Part shown: one piece after another, positions 25,360-34,538 of the stretch
Layout of the letters: each line of letters begins with the position of its first letter
Numbering within the stretch: position 1 is the stretch's first letter
NCBI GenBank assembly: GCA_965219935.1
Contig: CBDCOU010000003.1
Location: 2,046,001-2,110,000 of the forward strand
Direction: 5' to 3'
Length of the DNA: 64,000 bases
DNA from: Bin34 sp965219935
GTDB taxonomy: Bacteria; Chloroflexota; Anaerolineae; Caldilineales; Caldilineaceae
Notes under the pieces: model-generated
The model's database searches: none
Told to the model about the DNA's origin: nothing
What the model saw: the letters and a program-made list of their open reading frames with translations, nothing else
Program-made: the position numbers and the translations under genes

Positions 25360-25399
25360 GCGGATCCCGGTCGCCGATTCTTTAGCGACCGGGATCCGC
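25360..25399 (+). terminator. 15-bp stem hairpin after solute-binding protein gene
   Basis: Perfect arms GCGGATCCCGGTCGC and GCGACCGGGATCCGC enclose a 10-base loop, 20 bases after the receptor stop and inside the operon. Such hairpins usually stabilise or attenuate mRNA, so that the receptor is made in excess over the membrane components. No long T-run follows. Confidence 0.7.
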
Positions 25400-25475
25400 A
25401 TCGTCCGCCTGCCGAGCCGGCTTCAAGGGGCCGTGCACCCGGCACGGGGAATCCACCGGCGCGAGGCGAGTTTGG

Positions 25476-26498
25476 ATGGACGCCGACCAACCCCTGTTGG
25501 AAATTCGGGATCTCAAGACCCACTTCCACATCCGACAGGGCACAGTCCGGGCTGTCGACGGGGTGTCGCTGTCCGTGTTCCCGGGTCAAACCCTGGCCAT
25601 CGTGGGTGAAAGCGGCTGCGGCAAGAGCATCACGGCCCAGTCGATACTGCGCATCCTTCCGCGGGCCGGGCGCATCGAGCACGGCCACATCCATTTGCAG
25701 TTGTCCGGGGGGAATCCAAGCCGCGGGGAAGTCGTCGATCTGGTCGGCCTCAATCCGAAGGGCGGCGCCATGCGGGAGATCCGCGGCGGCGAAATCGGCA
25801 TGATCTTCCAGGAGCCGATGTCGACCTTCAGCCCGGTCTACACCATCGGTCACCAAATTGCGGAGGCAGCCCGCCTGCACCGGACCGCAGACGACATCGA
25901 GCCCCGAGAGCTCGTACTGGACATGCTGGCCCACGTCGGGTTTGCCCATCCGGACCGCACCTGGAGCCAATATCCCCATGAACTCAGCGGGGGCATGCGC
26001 CAACGGGCCATGATTGCCATGGCCCTGATCGGCCGTCCGCGCATTCTGATCGCGGACGAGCCCACGACCGCCCTGGACGTGACCACCGAGGCACAAATCC
26101 TGCGGCTCATGAAGCGGCTCCAGGCGGAGTTCGGCATGGCCATCATCTTCATCACCCACGATTTGGGCGTGGTGGCCCGGATGGCCGACCAGGTGGCGGT
26201 CATGTACCTGGGCAACATCGTCGAACAGGGGGATGTCGACACGGTGTTCCATGCCCCCAGGCATCCCTACCTGAAGGCCCTGCTGCGCTCCGTGCCCCGT
26301 CTGGATCCGGCCGAAAACATCGGCCTTGAACCCATCTCCGGCATGGTCCCGGATCCTTTCAGTCGGCCCGCGGGCTGTCCCTTCCATCCCCGCTGTCCGG
26401 AGTTCATGCCGGGCACCTGCGACACCGCCGTGCCGCAACTCCTGCCCGCGGTCGCCGAGCCGGGACGAACCCGGGCCGCCTGCCATCTGTACACATGA
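25476..26498 (+). CDS. Oligopeptide-type ABC importer ATPase (OppD/DppD-like)
   Basis: This 340-residue ATPase has Walker A GESGCGKS, signature LSGGMRQRAMIAMAL, Walker B ILIADEPTTALD, and the C-terminal oligopeptide/dipeptide domain with CPFHPRCPEFMPGTCD, whose cysteines are typical of an iron-sulfur-like site in this group. It powers uptake together with the following ATPase and the two permeases. Its stop overlaps the next ATG by four bases. Confidence 0.93.
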   Translation: MDADQPLLEIRDLKTHFHIRQGTVRAVDGVSLSVFPGQTLAIVGESGCGKSITAQSILRILPRAGRIEHGHIHLQLSGGNPSRGEVVDLVGLNPKGGAMREIRGGEIGMIFQEPMSTFSPVYTIGHQIAEAARLHRTADDIEPRELVLDMLAHVGFAHPDRTWSQYPHELSGGMRQRAMIAMALIGRPRILIADEPTTALDVTTEAQILRLMKRLQAEFGMAIIFITHDLGVVARMADQVAVMYLGNIVEQGDVDTVFHAPRHPYLKALLRSVPRLDPAENIGLEPISGMVPDPFSRPAGCPFHPRCPEFMPGTCDTAVPQLLPAVAEPGRTRAACHLYT

Positions 26499-27535
26499 CC
26501 GCGCAGCCCCCGGCCGGGACGGAAGCCACAATCCTGCGTGTGCGCGATCTGCGCATGCACTTTCCCATCCAGAAGGGCTTCCTGCGCCGCACCGTCGGCT
26601 GGATCAAGGCCGTCGACGGGGTGGATCTGGAACTGGGCCGGGGTCAAACCCTTGGCCTGGTGGGGGAATCGGGATGCGGCAAGACTACCACTGCGCGCTG
26701 CATCCTGGGCGGCTACGAAGTGACCGAGGGCGAAATCCTCTTCAACGATCCCGAACTGGGCTGGGTGGACATTGCCAGCATCTCCAAGGACGAGATGTTC
26801 TCGGTGCGGCGCAACGCCCAAATCATCCTCCAGGATCCCTACGGCTCCCTGAACCCCCGCATGACGGTCCTCGACATTGTGGGCGAGCCATTGCTCATCA
26901 ATGGGATCCGAGGCTCGGAACGGGAGCAGCGCGTGGCCGAACTGCTGTCCCTGGTGGGTCTCAGGCCCGAATACATGTCGCGGTACCCGCACGCCTTCTC
27001 CGGCGGCCAACGACAGCGCATCGGCATCGCACGGGCCTTGGCCCTGCAGCCGCAGATGGTGATCTGCGACGAACCGGTCTCGGCCCTGGACGTCTCAATC
27101 CAGGCCCAAATCCTCAATCTACTTGAGGAATTGCAGGACCGGTTCGGACTGGCCTATCTCTTTGTCGCCCACCAGCTCAACGTGGTTTCGCACATCTGCG
27201 ACCGCGTGGCCGTGATGTATGTCGGGAAGGTGGTCGAATCCGCCCCGACCGACCAGCTGTACAACCGGCCGCGGCATCCCTACACGGAAGCCCTCCTGTC
27301 CTCCGTGCCGCGGCCGGATCCCCGCAACCAGGCGGATGAGATCGTGTTGGAAGGGGAAGTGGCCGATCCGGCCAATCCCCCGTCAGGCTGTCTCTTTCAC
27401 CCGCGCTGCCGCTACGCCGTGGAACAGTGTCGCCTGGAGGAACCCGAACTCCGCCCCGCGGCCGCGGGCCACTTCGTCCGCTGCCACCTGGCCGACGATC
27501 TGGAACTCATGGGCGTTTCCGCCCCCGCCGCCTGA
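26495..27535 (+). CDS. Oligopeptide-type ABC importer ATPase (OppF/DppF-like)
   Basis: The second ATPase of the importer has 346 residues. It shows Walker A GESGCGKTT, Q-loop ILQDPYGSLNPRMTV, signature FSGGQRQRIGIARAL, Walker B VICDEPVSALDVS, and the C-terminal GCLFHPRCRYAVEQC motif. The start overlaps the upstream stop as ATGA, and its own stop overlaps the next ATG, so three genes are translationally linked. Confidence 0.93.
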   Translation: MTAQPPAGTEATILRVRDLRMHFPIQKGFLRRTVGWIKAVDGVDLELGRGQTLGLVGESGCGKTTTARCILGGYEVTEGEILFNDPELGWVDIASISKDEMFSVRRNAQIILQDPYGSLNPRMTVLDIVGEPLLINGIRGSEREQRVAELLSLVGLRPEYMSRYPHAFSGGQRQRIGIARALALQPQMVICDEPVSALDVSIQAQILNLLEELQDRFGLAYLFVAHQLNVVSHICDRVAVMYVGKVVESAPTDQLYNRPRHPYTEALLSSVPRPDPRNQADEIVLEGEVADPANPPSGCLFHPRCRYAVEQCRLEEPELRPAAAGHFVRCHLADDLELMGVSAPAA

Positions 27536-27912
27536 TGGACCAACCCCGCCGTTCCCAGTGGCTGCGCCAGGCATGCGCCGTGGCGCTGTGGTTTCTGCTC
27601 AGCGGACTGCTGCTGGTGCTGTTCGTGCAGATTTACGAACTGACGCGTGCTGCCAGTCACTGGCTGATCCCGGCCAACTTCGAACAGGAGGTGGCTTCGC
27701 GGGCCCGGCCCATGCTGATATCCAACAGCGTGCTGGTGCTGGGGGCAGTCGGGTGGATTGGAGCCGTGGTGTTGACCATGAGCCGGCTGCTGGACCTTGG
27801 CCGAAACCCCGATAGCGACCTGAAGCGGTTCTGTACCCGTTGGTTCGGCACGGCGGCCGGGTTGCTGGCCCTGCTGTGGCTGGCCGACCGATGGCTACCG
27901 CTGCCCTCCTAA
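27535..27912 (+). CDS. Small two-helix membrane protein in importer operon
   Basis: The 125-residue protein has hydrophobic segments at about 13-31 (AVALWFLLSGLLLVLFVQI) and 62-83 (ISNSVLVLGAVGWIGAVVLTM), plus a third weaker one near 107. It starts within the stop codon of the OppF-like gene (TGATG) and precedes the permease. No family is recognised. Position between ATPase and permease genes suggests an accessory subunit, but nothing in its sequence shows a function. Confidence 0.65.
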   Translation: MDQPRRSQWLRQACAVALWFLLSGLLLVLFVQIYELTRAASHWLIPANFEQEVASRARPMLISNSVLVLGAVGWIGAVVLTMSRLLDLGRNPDSDLKRFCTRWFGTAAGLLALLWLADRWLPLPS

Positions 27913-27935
27913 TCCGCCGCACTGACGCTCCCGCC

Positions 27936-28925
27936 ATGACCCAGTACATCATCAAGCGCATCCTGCTGTTCATCCCCATGCTGTTCGTGATCAGCATGCT
28001 GGTCTTCGTCCTGATCCAGCTGCCGCCGGGGGACTACCTGACCACCGTCCTGATGCGCATGGCGGAGAGTGGCGAGGAGGTGGACCAGGCCCTGATCGAG
28101 GGGCTCACGCGGCAGTACGGCCTGGACCGGCCGCTCTACCGGCAATACCTGCTCTGGATTTCCAACATCGTGTTCCGGGGCAACTTCGGACGTTCCTTCG
28201 AGTGGGGGATGCCGGTGGCCGACATTATCTGGGAAAGGCTGGCCTGGACCGTGGTCCTGTCGCTGGGCAGCATTGTCTTCATCTGGATCGTCTCCTTTCC
28301 GATCGGCGTCTACTCGGCCACCCACCAATACTCCTTCTTCGACTACCTGGTCACCCTGTTCGGCTTTCTGGGCAAGGCCACGCCCAACTTTCTCCTGGCC
28401 CTGATCCTGATGTGGGCCGGCTGGTCCTGGTTCGGCTGGACGATGGGAGGCCTGTTCTCACCCGAATTCCAACGGGAAGCGTGGAGCTGGGCCAAGTTCG
28501 TGGACCTGCTCAAGCACCTGTGGGTGCCCCTGGTGGTGCTGGGCACGGCCGGGACCGCCAACCTGATCCGGATCCTGCGCTCCAACCTGCTGGACGAACT
28601 TGAAAAACCCTATGTGCAGGCCGCGCGGGCCAAGGGAGTCTCCGAGTTCAAGTTGATCTGGAAATATCCGGTGCGCATCGCCATCAACCCCTTCATCTCC
28701 GGGATCGGGGGCGTGCTGCCCGAGCTCATCTCGGGGGCCGCCATCGTCTCCATCGTGCTCAGCCTGCCCACCACCGGGCCGGTCATGCTCAATGCCCTGC
28801 TGAGCCAGGACATGTACCTGGCGGGCAGCTTCCTGCTGATGCTGGCCACGCTGGCCCTGATTGGCACGCTGATCTCGGACATCCTGCTGGCGCTTCTGGA
28901 TCCGCGCATCCGCCAGGGCGTCTGA
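27936..28925 (+). CDS. Oligopeptide-type ABC permease (OppB/DppB-like)
   Basis: This is a 329-residue permease with six membrane helices, beginning TQYIIKRILLFIPMLFVISMLVF. The signature region RAKGVSEFKLIWKYPVRIAINPFISGIGGVLPELISGA matches the EAA-loop of this class, which contacts the ATPase. Start ATG at 27936. Forms the channel with the following permease. Confidence 0.92.
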   Translation: MTQYIIKRILLFIPMLFVISMLVFVLIQLPPGDYLTTVLMRMAESGEEVDQALIEGLTRQYGLDRPLYRQYLLWISNIVFRGNFGRSFEWGMPVADIIWERLAWTVVLSLGSIVFIWIVSFPIGVYSATHQYSFFDYLVTLFGFLGKATPNFLLALILMWAGWSWFGWTMGGLFSPEFQREAWSWAKFVDLLKHLWVPLVVLGTAGTANLIRILRSNLLDELEKPYVQAARAKGVSEFKLIWKYPVRIAINPFISGIGGVLPELISGAAIVSIVLSLPTTGPVMLNALLSQDMYLAGSFLLMLATLALIGTLISDILLALLDPRIRQGV

Positions 28926-28948
28926 ACCGCGCACCCGGCCCGCCTGCC

Positions 28949-30076
28949 ATGACCGCCGAAACCATGACCGCACTGCCGGCCGCGGACGCCGCCGAACGCC
29001 TGGACACGGCGTCGCAGTGGCAGTTGATGCGTTGGCGCTTCCTGCGCCACAAGGCGGCCGTGGTCAGCCTCTTCGTGATTGCCTTCTTCTACGCGATGGC
29101 GATCGCGGTCGAATTCGTGGCCCCGTACGACCCCAACATTCCCAACGTCTTCTACCAGTACGCGCCGCCCATGCGCATCCGGTTCCTACACGAAGGCCGC
29201 CTCCACCGGCCGTTCACCTACGACTATGTCCAGAGCCGCGATCCCAAGACCCTGCGCATGGTCTTCGCGGAGGACGAGGAGCAACCCCATCCCATCCGGT
29301 TCTGGGTCAAGGGCGACCCCTACCGCTTCTGGGGCCTCTGGCGGGGCGAACGGCATCTCTTCGGCCTGGAGGATCCGGACGCGCGGATCTTCCTGCTGGG
29401 GACCGACGAACTGGGGCGCGACATGCTTTCGCGCGTGGTCTACGGCACACGCATCTCCCTGTCGATCGGATTCATCGGCGTCATTCTCAGCCTGGCCCTG
29501 GGGGTCCTGCTGGGAGGCGTGTCCGGCTACTTCGGCGGGACGGTGGACCTGTTCATCCAGCGGATGATTGAGCTGCTGCAGTCATTGCCACAGATTCCGC
29601 TATGGCTGACGCTGTCCGCGGCCCTGCCGCGGGAGTGGACGGCCATCCAGATCTACTTCGGCATCACGATTGTGATTTCGGTGGTCGCCTGGACGGAAAT
29701 TGCCCGCGTGGTCCGGGGCCGCTTCCTGGCCCTGCGCGAAGAGGAGTTCGTGCTGGCCGCCCGCTTCCTCGGGGCCAGCGAGACACGCATCATTTTCCGG
29801 CACCTGGTGCCGTCCATGACCAGCCACCTGATCGCGGTCCTGACCCTGCGTATTCCCGAGATGATCCTGGCCGAGACCGCCCTGAGCTTCATCGGTCTCG
29901 GCCTGCAGGCCCCGGTCGTGAGCTGGGGCGTGCTGCTGGCCGACGTGCAGAACATCCGCACCGTGGCCAGTTCCCCCTGGCTGTTCTCGACGGGCGTCTG
30001 CATCATCGTGGTCGTTCTCTGCTTCAACTTCACGGGCGACGGGCTGCGCGACGCGGCGGATCCGTATACCCACTGA
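28949..30076 (+). CDS. Oligopeptide-type ABC permease (OppC/DppC-like)
   Basis: This 375-residue permease has a first helix at KAAVVSLFVIAFFYAMAIAVEF, a roughly 100-residue extracellular insert rich in charged residues, then DELGRDMLSRVVYGTRISLSIGF and the loop AARFLGASETRIIFRHLVPSM. These are standard for OppC-type permeases. The large insert after helix 1 is a feature of a subset of family members. It is the last transporter gene of the operon. Confidence 0.92.
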   Translation: MTAETMTALPAADAAERLDTASQWQLMRWRFLRHKAAVVSLFVIAFFYAMAIAVEFVAPYDPNIPNVFYQYAPPMRIRFLHEGRLHRPFTYDYVQSRDPKTLRMVFAEDEEQPHPIRFWVKGDPYRFWGLWRGERHLFGLEDPDARIFLLGTDELGRDMLSRVVYGTRISLSIGFIGVILSLALGVLLGGVSGYFGGTVDLFIQRMIELLQSLPQIPLWLTLSAALPREWTAIQIYFGITIVISVVAWTEIARVVRGRFLALREEEFVLAARFLGASETRIIFRHLVPSMTSHLIAVLTLRIPEMILAETALSFIGLGLQAPVVSWGVLLADVQNIRTVASSPWLFSTGVCIIVVVLCFNFTGDGLRDAADPYTH

Positions 30077-30123
30077 TCCATGCCCCGCGCCCCGGCCGAC
30101 CCGGCGCAGGTACACTAACCGGC

Positions 30124-31629
30124 ATGCAGGAACTCGTTCTGGCCCTGGACATCGGCTCGTCCTCGGTCCGGTGCCGCGCCTACGACCAAGCTGCCCGGCA
30201 CGTCAGCAGCACCCCCGACAACCCACCCCTGCACGCGCGCACCTATGCGCTGGGCAACGATGGGACCCTGCCCGTCGGCGAGGTTACCGCAGCCGCCGAC
30301 GCGGTGGTGGACGATTGCCTGGCCGATCTGAGGCGGCTGTCCGGAGACATCCGCATCCTGGGTGTCGGAATTTCCTCCCTCGCCATGAGTCTGGTGGGTG
30401 TGGACGCGGCGGGACGGCCGGTAACCCCGGGGTTCACCTATGCCTGCCGCCACGGGGCTGCCGCGGCGGAGCAGCTGCGCGGGCAACTTGAGAAACAAGG
30501 GGAGTTGGAGGCCACGTGGGCGCGGACCGGCGTACCCATCCACACGGCGTACGCCCCGGCCCAACTACTCGGCCTGGCCGCCACGGAACCCGGGCTGCTG
30601 GCACAAACGGCATGCTGGCAGACGCTGGGCAGCCATCTGTTGGCGCGCTGGACAGGCCGGGCGGCAGCCCCCATTTCCACCTGCGAGGCAGGATGGACCG
30701 GGCTGCAGGACAGACACCGGCAAGCCTGGAGTTGCGAACTGCTGAACCTGTTGCCCATCTCGGAGGAACATCTGCCCCCGCTCAGGGATTACAGCGAAGG
30801 TCTGGCCATGCTGGCCCCCGCCTATGCCCAAAGATGGCCGGAACTGGCGGAGAGCCGCTTCTGCCTGCCGGTGGGCGACGGCGCCGCCGCCAACATCGGC
30901 AGTGGCGCCGTGGATCGAACCGCGTTGGCGGTGACCATCGGCACAAGTGCTGCTGTCCGCGTGGTCCTGCCGAACCGGCCGGACGGCACCGCCCCCGAAG
31001 TGCCGGTCGGACTATGGTGCTATCGGATCGATCACAACCGGCACCTACTGGGCGGCGCCCTGACGGACGGCGGTTCGATTCCGGTCTGGATCTGCAATTT
31101 GCTGGGCGAAACCCGCGCCGATCTCGAACAACAGGCCCGCGCGGTGCACCCCGACAGCCATGGCCTGACCATCCTGCCCTTCCTGCAGGGCGAACGCAGC
31201 CCGGGCTGGGCCGACAATGCCTCGCTCAGCCTGCACGGCATCACCGCCGGCACGGAACCGGGCCAACTGATGCGGGCCGGCCTGGAGGCGGTGACCTACC
31301 GTCTGGCGTTGATCATCCGGAAACTGACTCCCGCCATCCAGCCGGACACGGCCATCCTGGCCAGTGGCGGCAATCTGGAGTACTCGGATCTTTGGTGCCG
31401 GATTCTGGCAGGCACCAGCCAACGGCCGGTCCAGCGAACCCGATCCACGGAGACCACCAGCCGCGGTGCCGCCATTCTGACGCTGGAGGCCATCCTGGAA
31501 TCCGAGGCGCGTTCGCCGGAATTCCACATTGCCGATCGCTTCGAGCCGAACCCCGACGAAGCGCCGACCTACGACCGTGGCCTCGCGCGGCAGGTGGAAC
31601 TCTACGAACACATCCACGGTCAGGCGTGA
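30124..31629 (+). CDS. FGGY-family carbohydrate kinase
   Basis: This 501-residue sugar kinase has the actin-like ATPase fold. Motifs are the phosphate-1 site LALDIGSSSVRC, the catalytic Asp region VGDGAAANIGSGAV, phosphate-2 VTIGTSAAVR, and the adenosine site ILASGGNLEYSDLW. The GALTDGGSIPVW stretch and the length resemble gluconokinase-type members. It phosphorylates a sugar or sugar acid; the exact substrate is not readable. It lies 47 bases after the importer operon and may be co-expressed, so it could act on an imported substrate or feed the hexuronate enzymes encoded near 45 kb. Confidence 0.88.
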   Translation: MQELVLALDIGSSSVRCRAYDQAARHVSSTPDNPPLHARTYALGNDGTLPVGEVTAAADAVVDDCLADLRRLSGDIRILGVGISSLAMSLVGVDAAGRPVTPGFTYACRHGAAAAEQLRGQLEKQGELEATWARTGVPIHTAYAPAQLLGLAATEPGLLAQTACWQTLGSHLLARWTGRAAAPISTCEAGWTGLQDRHRQAWSCELLNLLPISEEHLPPLRDYSEGLAMLAPAYAQRWPELAESRFCLPVGDGAAANIGSGAVDRTALAVTIGTSAAVRVVLPNRPDGTAPEVPVGLWCYRIDHNRHLLGGALTDGGSIPVWICNLLGETRADLEQQARAVHPDSHGLTILPFLQGERSPGWADNASLSLHGITAGTEPGQLMRAGLEAVTYRLALIIRKLTPAIQPDTAILASGGNLEYSDLWCRILAGTSQRPVQRTRSTETTSRGAAILTLEAILESEARSPEFHIADRFEPNPDEAPTYDRGLARQVELYEHIHGQA

Positions 31630-31703
31630 GCCAACGGCCCAGCACTTGCTGTCCCGGTTGGTGTTCACCACCGCATGCGCGCCAACGACACCGGGTGCCG
31701 CTT

Positions 31704-31782
31704 GGGGACTTATACCGAGGGGTTGACACTCGGTACGGGGGCAGCGCCATCGGGCCCCGCCCTTGCAGGCACGGGCATGCCC
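31704..31782 (+). repeat. 79-bp direct repeat, copy 2
   Basis: It matches 13609-13687 at 76 of 79 bases in the same orientation. The decayed IS5-like transposase frame runs straight into it from the right and ends here, so this sequence probably replaced or truncated the transposase 3' end. Confidence 0.8.
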
Positions 31783-32260
31783 GGCCTGCCTGGTTCACGG
31801 GTCGCCGGAGTCCCCAACAGGATCGCCCCTCGCCATGCCGTGGCCCCGATCAGGATTCCGTCCACACGGAAGTGTTCGTCCGACAGCAAACTTTCCGCAT
31901 CGGTCCCCCACACTACCTCGTCGAACAGGGTGCATCCCGCGTCGTGCGCCAGCCGCCGCTACCGGTTCCAGGTGAAGACGTTGGCATTGAAGCTGCGCTC
32001 CAGCAGGTCCATGTCCGGGCACCAGCGGAAAAACAGGTGGTGGTCCACCTCTTTGCCGAAGGCGCGCTCGCGGCACCCCGAGTAGAGGGCCATTAGCGGC
32101 GAGGCCTGCAACCGCTCGGGCGGTCCCGAGGCCCGGTCCACCGTGGCGTACATGCGGTCGAACGCCGGCACCAGACGCGCCGGGGAGGGTCCTTCGGCAC
32201 CCGCGCCCCGGGTCCACCATGACCCGCAGCGTACGTGAGGCGCGGGGTCGACCGCGCATC
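31710..32260 (-). pseudogene. Decayed IS5-like transposase
   Basis: Minus-strand fragments in two or more frames match the N-terminal half of an IS5-family transposase. They are MRGRP at the start, then FDRMYATVDRASGPPERLQASPLMALY, the hallmark FFRWCPDMDLLERSFNANVFTWNR, and after a frameshift the hallmark LLSDEHFRVDGILI. The catalytic core downstream is missing, and the frame runs into the 79-base repeat. The gene is broken and truncated. A GC hairpin near 32264-32281 may mark the old element end. Confidence 0.72.
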
Positions 32261-32475
32261 GGGAGGGCCTCCCGACGGGCTGACGCCGGTCCTCGCCGAA
32301 GGCGTCTCGGAGCAGTCTGCAGTGGCTGTTATGATCGTGGCCACACTGACAAGTTATGCCGACAGGCCCCCGTTCCTGGATGACCCGGGGCGTATGGCCT
32401 CATCAGTAACCCAATTGCCTCACCCAGGTTTGCCGGTGAGGGTTTGGCTGTTTCATTGCCGTAGGGAGGAATCTG
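32261..32475. promoter_or_regulatory. Upstream region of orphan solute-binding gene with hairpin
   Basis: A 7-base stem, CCTCACC at 32418-32424 and GGTGAGG at 32435-32441, lies 34 bases before the start codon. The strong ribosome site GGGAGGA lies at 32464-32470. A promoter should lie here, but no clear -35/-10 pair stands out. Confidence 0.35.
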
Positions 32476-34423
32476 ATGAAGTTGTTCCATTTGCTTGTGA
32501 CCGTGTTGACCCTCAGCGTGGTTCTGTTGGCCGCCTGTGCGCCGCCGGAAGCCGCCGCCCCCCCCCGCAGAGGCCGAGGAACCGGCGGCGGACATGGCGG
32601 CGCCGGAGAGTGAGTATTCCCAGTCGCCCTACCTGGATGCGCAGGTAGCGTCCGGTGCACTGCCACCGGTTGAGGAACGGCTGCCGACCAATCCGCTGGT
32701 CGTGGTGGCGGGAGTGATTTCGGAGGCCGACGACCTGCCGGAACTGGAGATCGGGGAGTACGGGGGCGTGATGCGTTTTGCCCATCCGAGTCCAGACATT
32801 CAAGCCGATATCGCCATTATGCTGATTGAGAATGTACTGGCGGCTCCCGGCATTGGCATTACCGGGATCTACGGCAATGTCGTGGAAAGTTATGAAGTCA
32901 ATGACGACAATACGGTCTTCAGTTTTAACTTGCGGGAAGGCCTGAAGTGGTCGGACGGGGAACCGGTAACCACCGCCGATGTCCGGTTTGCCTTTGAGGA
33001 TGTAATGCTGAATGAAACCTATTCACCGGGGTTCCCCAATAAGTTCAGATCTGCCGGCAGTCCCGATGGCGATCCGATGACCCTGGAGATCCTGGATGAC
33101 TATACGTTCACCATTTCTTTCAATGACAGCTATGGCAGTTTTCTACGGGAATTGAGCATCAAGAGCTGGCAAGGTTACACAGATGTATTCAAGCCGGCCC
33201 ATCACTTGAAGCCCATCCATTCCGAATACGGCGACGCTGACGAAATCCAGGCCATGATAGATGAAAAAGGGCTGGATACGGAGAGAGCCCTGTTTGCAGC
33301 GGTCGACTGCCTTGAATGGGACCTGACACTGCAGCGCTGCAGCGGGTTCCCGGCGATGTGGCCCTGGGTGAATGTAACGGACGACGACAGCTTCATGAAG
33401 TTTGTGCGCAATCCATATTACTTCAAGGTTGACGCGGCCGGCAATCAGTTGCCCTACATCGACGAAGTGGTGTCTGCATTGGCGGCAGACACCGATGCAG
33501 TCAACCTGAAGGTATTCGCGGATGAAGTGGATATGGTGCGGGAAGACACGGCGTTGCTGAAACTGCCCTTGTACCAGGAAGCCAAGGACAAGGGTTACAT
33601 CAACTTCACCATCCTGGACAACCATGTCGATCCCACGGCCCTTTGGATCAATTTCACCTACGATGATCCGGTATGGCGCGAAGTGGTCAACAACCTCGAG
33701 TTTCGCCGGGCTCTCAATATGACCATCAACCGGGCGGAGATTATTGAGTCCATTTATTACGGTTTTGGATCACTTCCCGAACTGGTGCCCGGTGAATATG
33801 ACCTGGCCCAAGCCGAAGAGATCCTGGATTCGATCGGTATGGACCAGCGGGACAGCGACGGTTGGCGGCTGGGACCGGATGGCAATACCTTTGTAATTCC
33901 CCTTGAGGTGGCCGACCACGCCCCGGATATGTTGCCGGTGGCGGAGCTGCTGGTGGAATACTTCCAGGCAGCAGGCATCAAGACCACCCTGAAGAACATC
34001 GAACCGTCTTTTTGGGGCGAGCTTTTTGGTGCAAACGAGCTGCAGGCTACTCTGCTATGGTCGGTTACACCCATGTGGCGGGACGACACCTGGGATGATT
34101 ACACGGTCATCACCCGAGTGTCCACCGAATGGAGGAGATGGTCACAATCCAATGGTGAGAGCGGGGTAGAACCGCCCGCATCGATCCAGCGCCTGATAGA
34201 AATACACCAGGAACGGATAGCCGCCATTCCTGGCTCGGCGGAAGACATGGCGCTGGCTGATGAAATTTTCCAGATTCACTACGACAATATATGGATTCTC
34301 AATATTGCTGAAAAGGTGGGGTACGTGCTGGTGACGGATGCCGCGATGCGCAACGTGCCGATTGCAGGCCAGGCCATCGCCGGCAACAACAGTGGCGAGC
34401 AGATGTTCTACGCCAGCGAGTAA
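32476..34423 (+). CDS. Family 5 solute-binding lipoprotein, frameshifted at poly-C run
   Basis: The gene encodes a receptor related to the one at 23.3 kb (shared pattern PPVEERLPTNPLVV, EYGG, FNLREGLKWSDGEPVTTADVRFAFEDV). The start at 32476 has a good ribosome site, and the peptide MKLFHLLVTVLTLSVVLLAAC is a clean lipoprotein signal. Its frame is lost at a run of nine C (32558-32566). With eight C the signal would join the 628-codon body that is open from 32537 to 34423. Either the read has one extra C, the gene is switched by slippage, or it is newly broken. Base composition is clearly less GC-rich than its neighbours. No permease or ATPase gene is adjacent. Confidence 0.82.
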
Positions 34424-34451
34424 ACTGGCGTCCAAGAGGTATTGGCAGGAC

Positions 34452-34481
34452 GGGGGCTGTTCCGGTCGCGGAACAGCCCCC
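34452..34481 (+). terminator. Strong 13-bp hairpin terminator
   Basis: Perfect arms GGGGGCTGTTCCG and CGGAACAGCCCCC enclose a GTCG loop, 28 bases after the receptor stop. It separates the orphan receptor from the dioxygenase gene and is probably a transcription terminator or mRNA 3'-end stabiliser. Confidence 0.7.
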
Positions 34482-34538
34482 TGCCACGTTTGGCCGTTAC
34501 GGAAGGTGACGGAAACACCTGTGGGACAAGGAGAGGTT

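Noticed and set aside
32264..32281. GC palindrome as terminator of the IS5-like remnant
   Set aside because: It lies at the 5' side of the remnant on the minus strand, so it cannot end its transcript; it may be an element end, but nothing confirms that.
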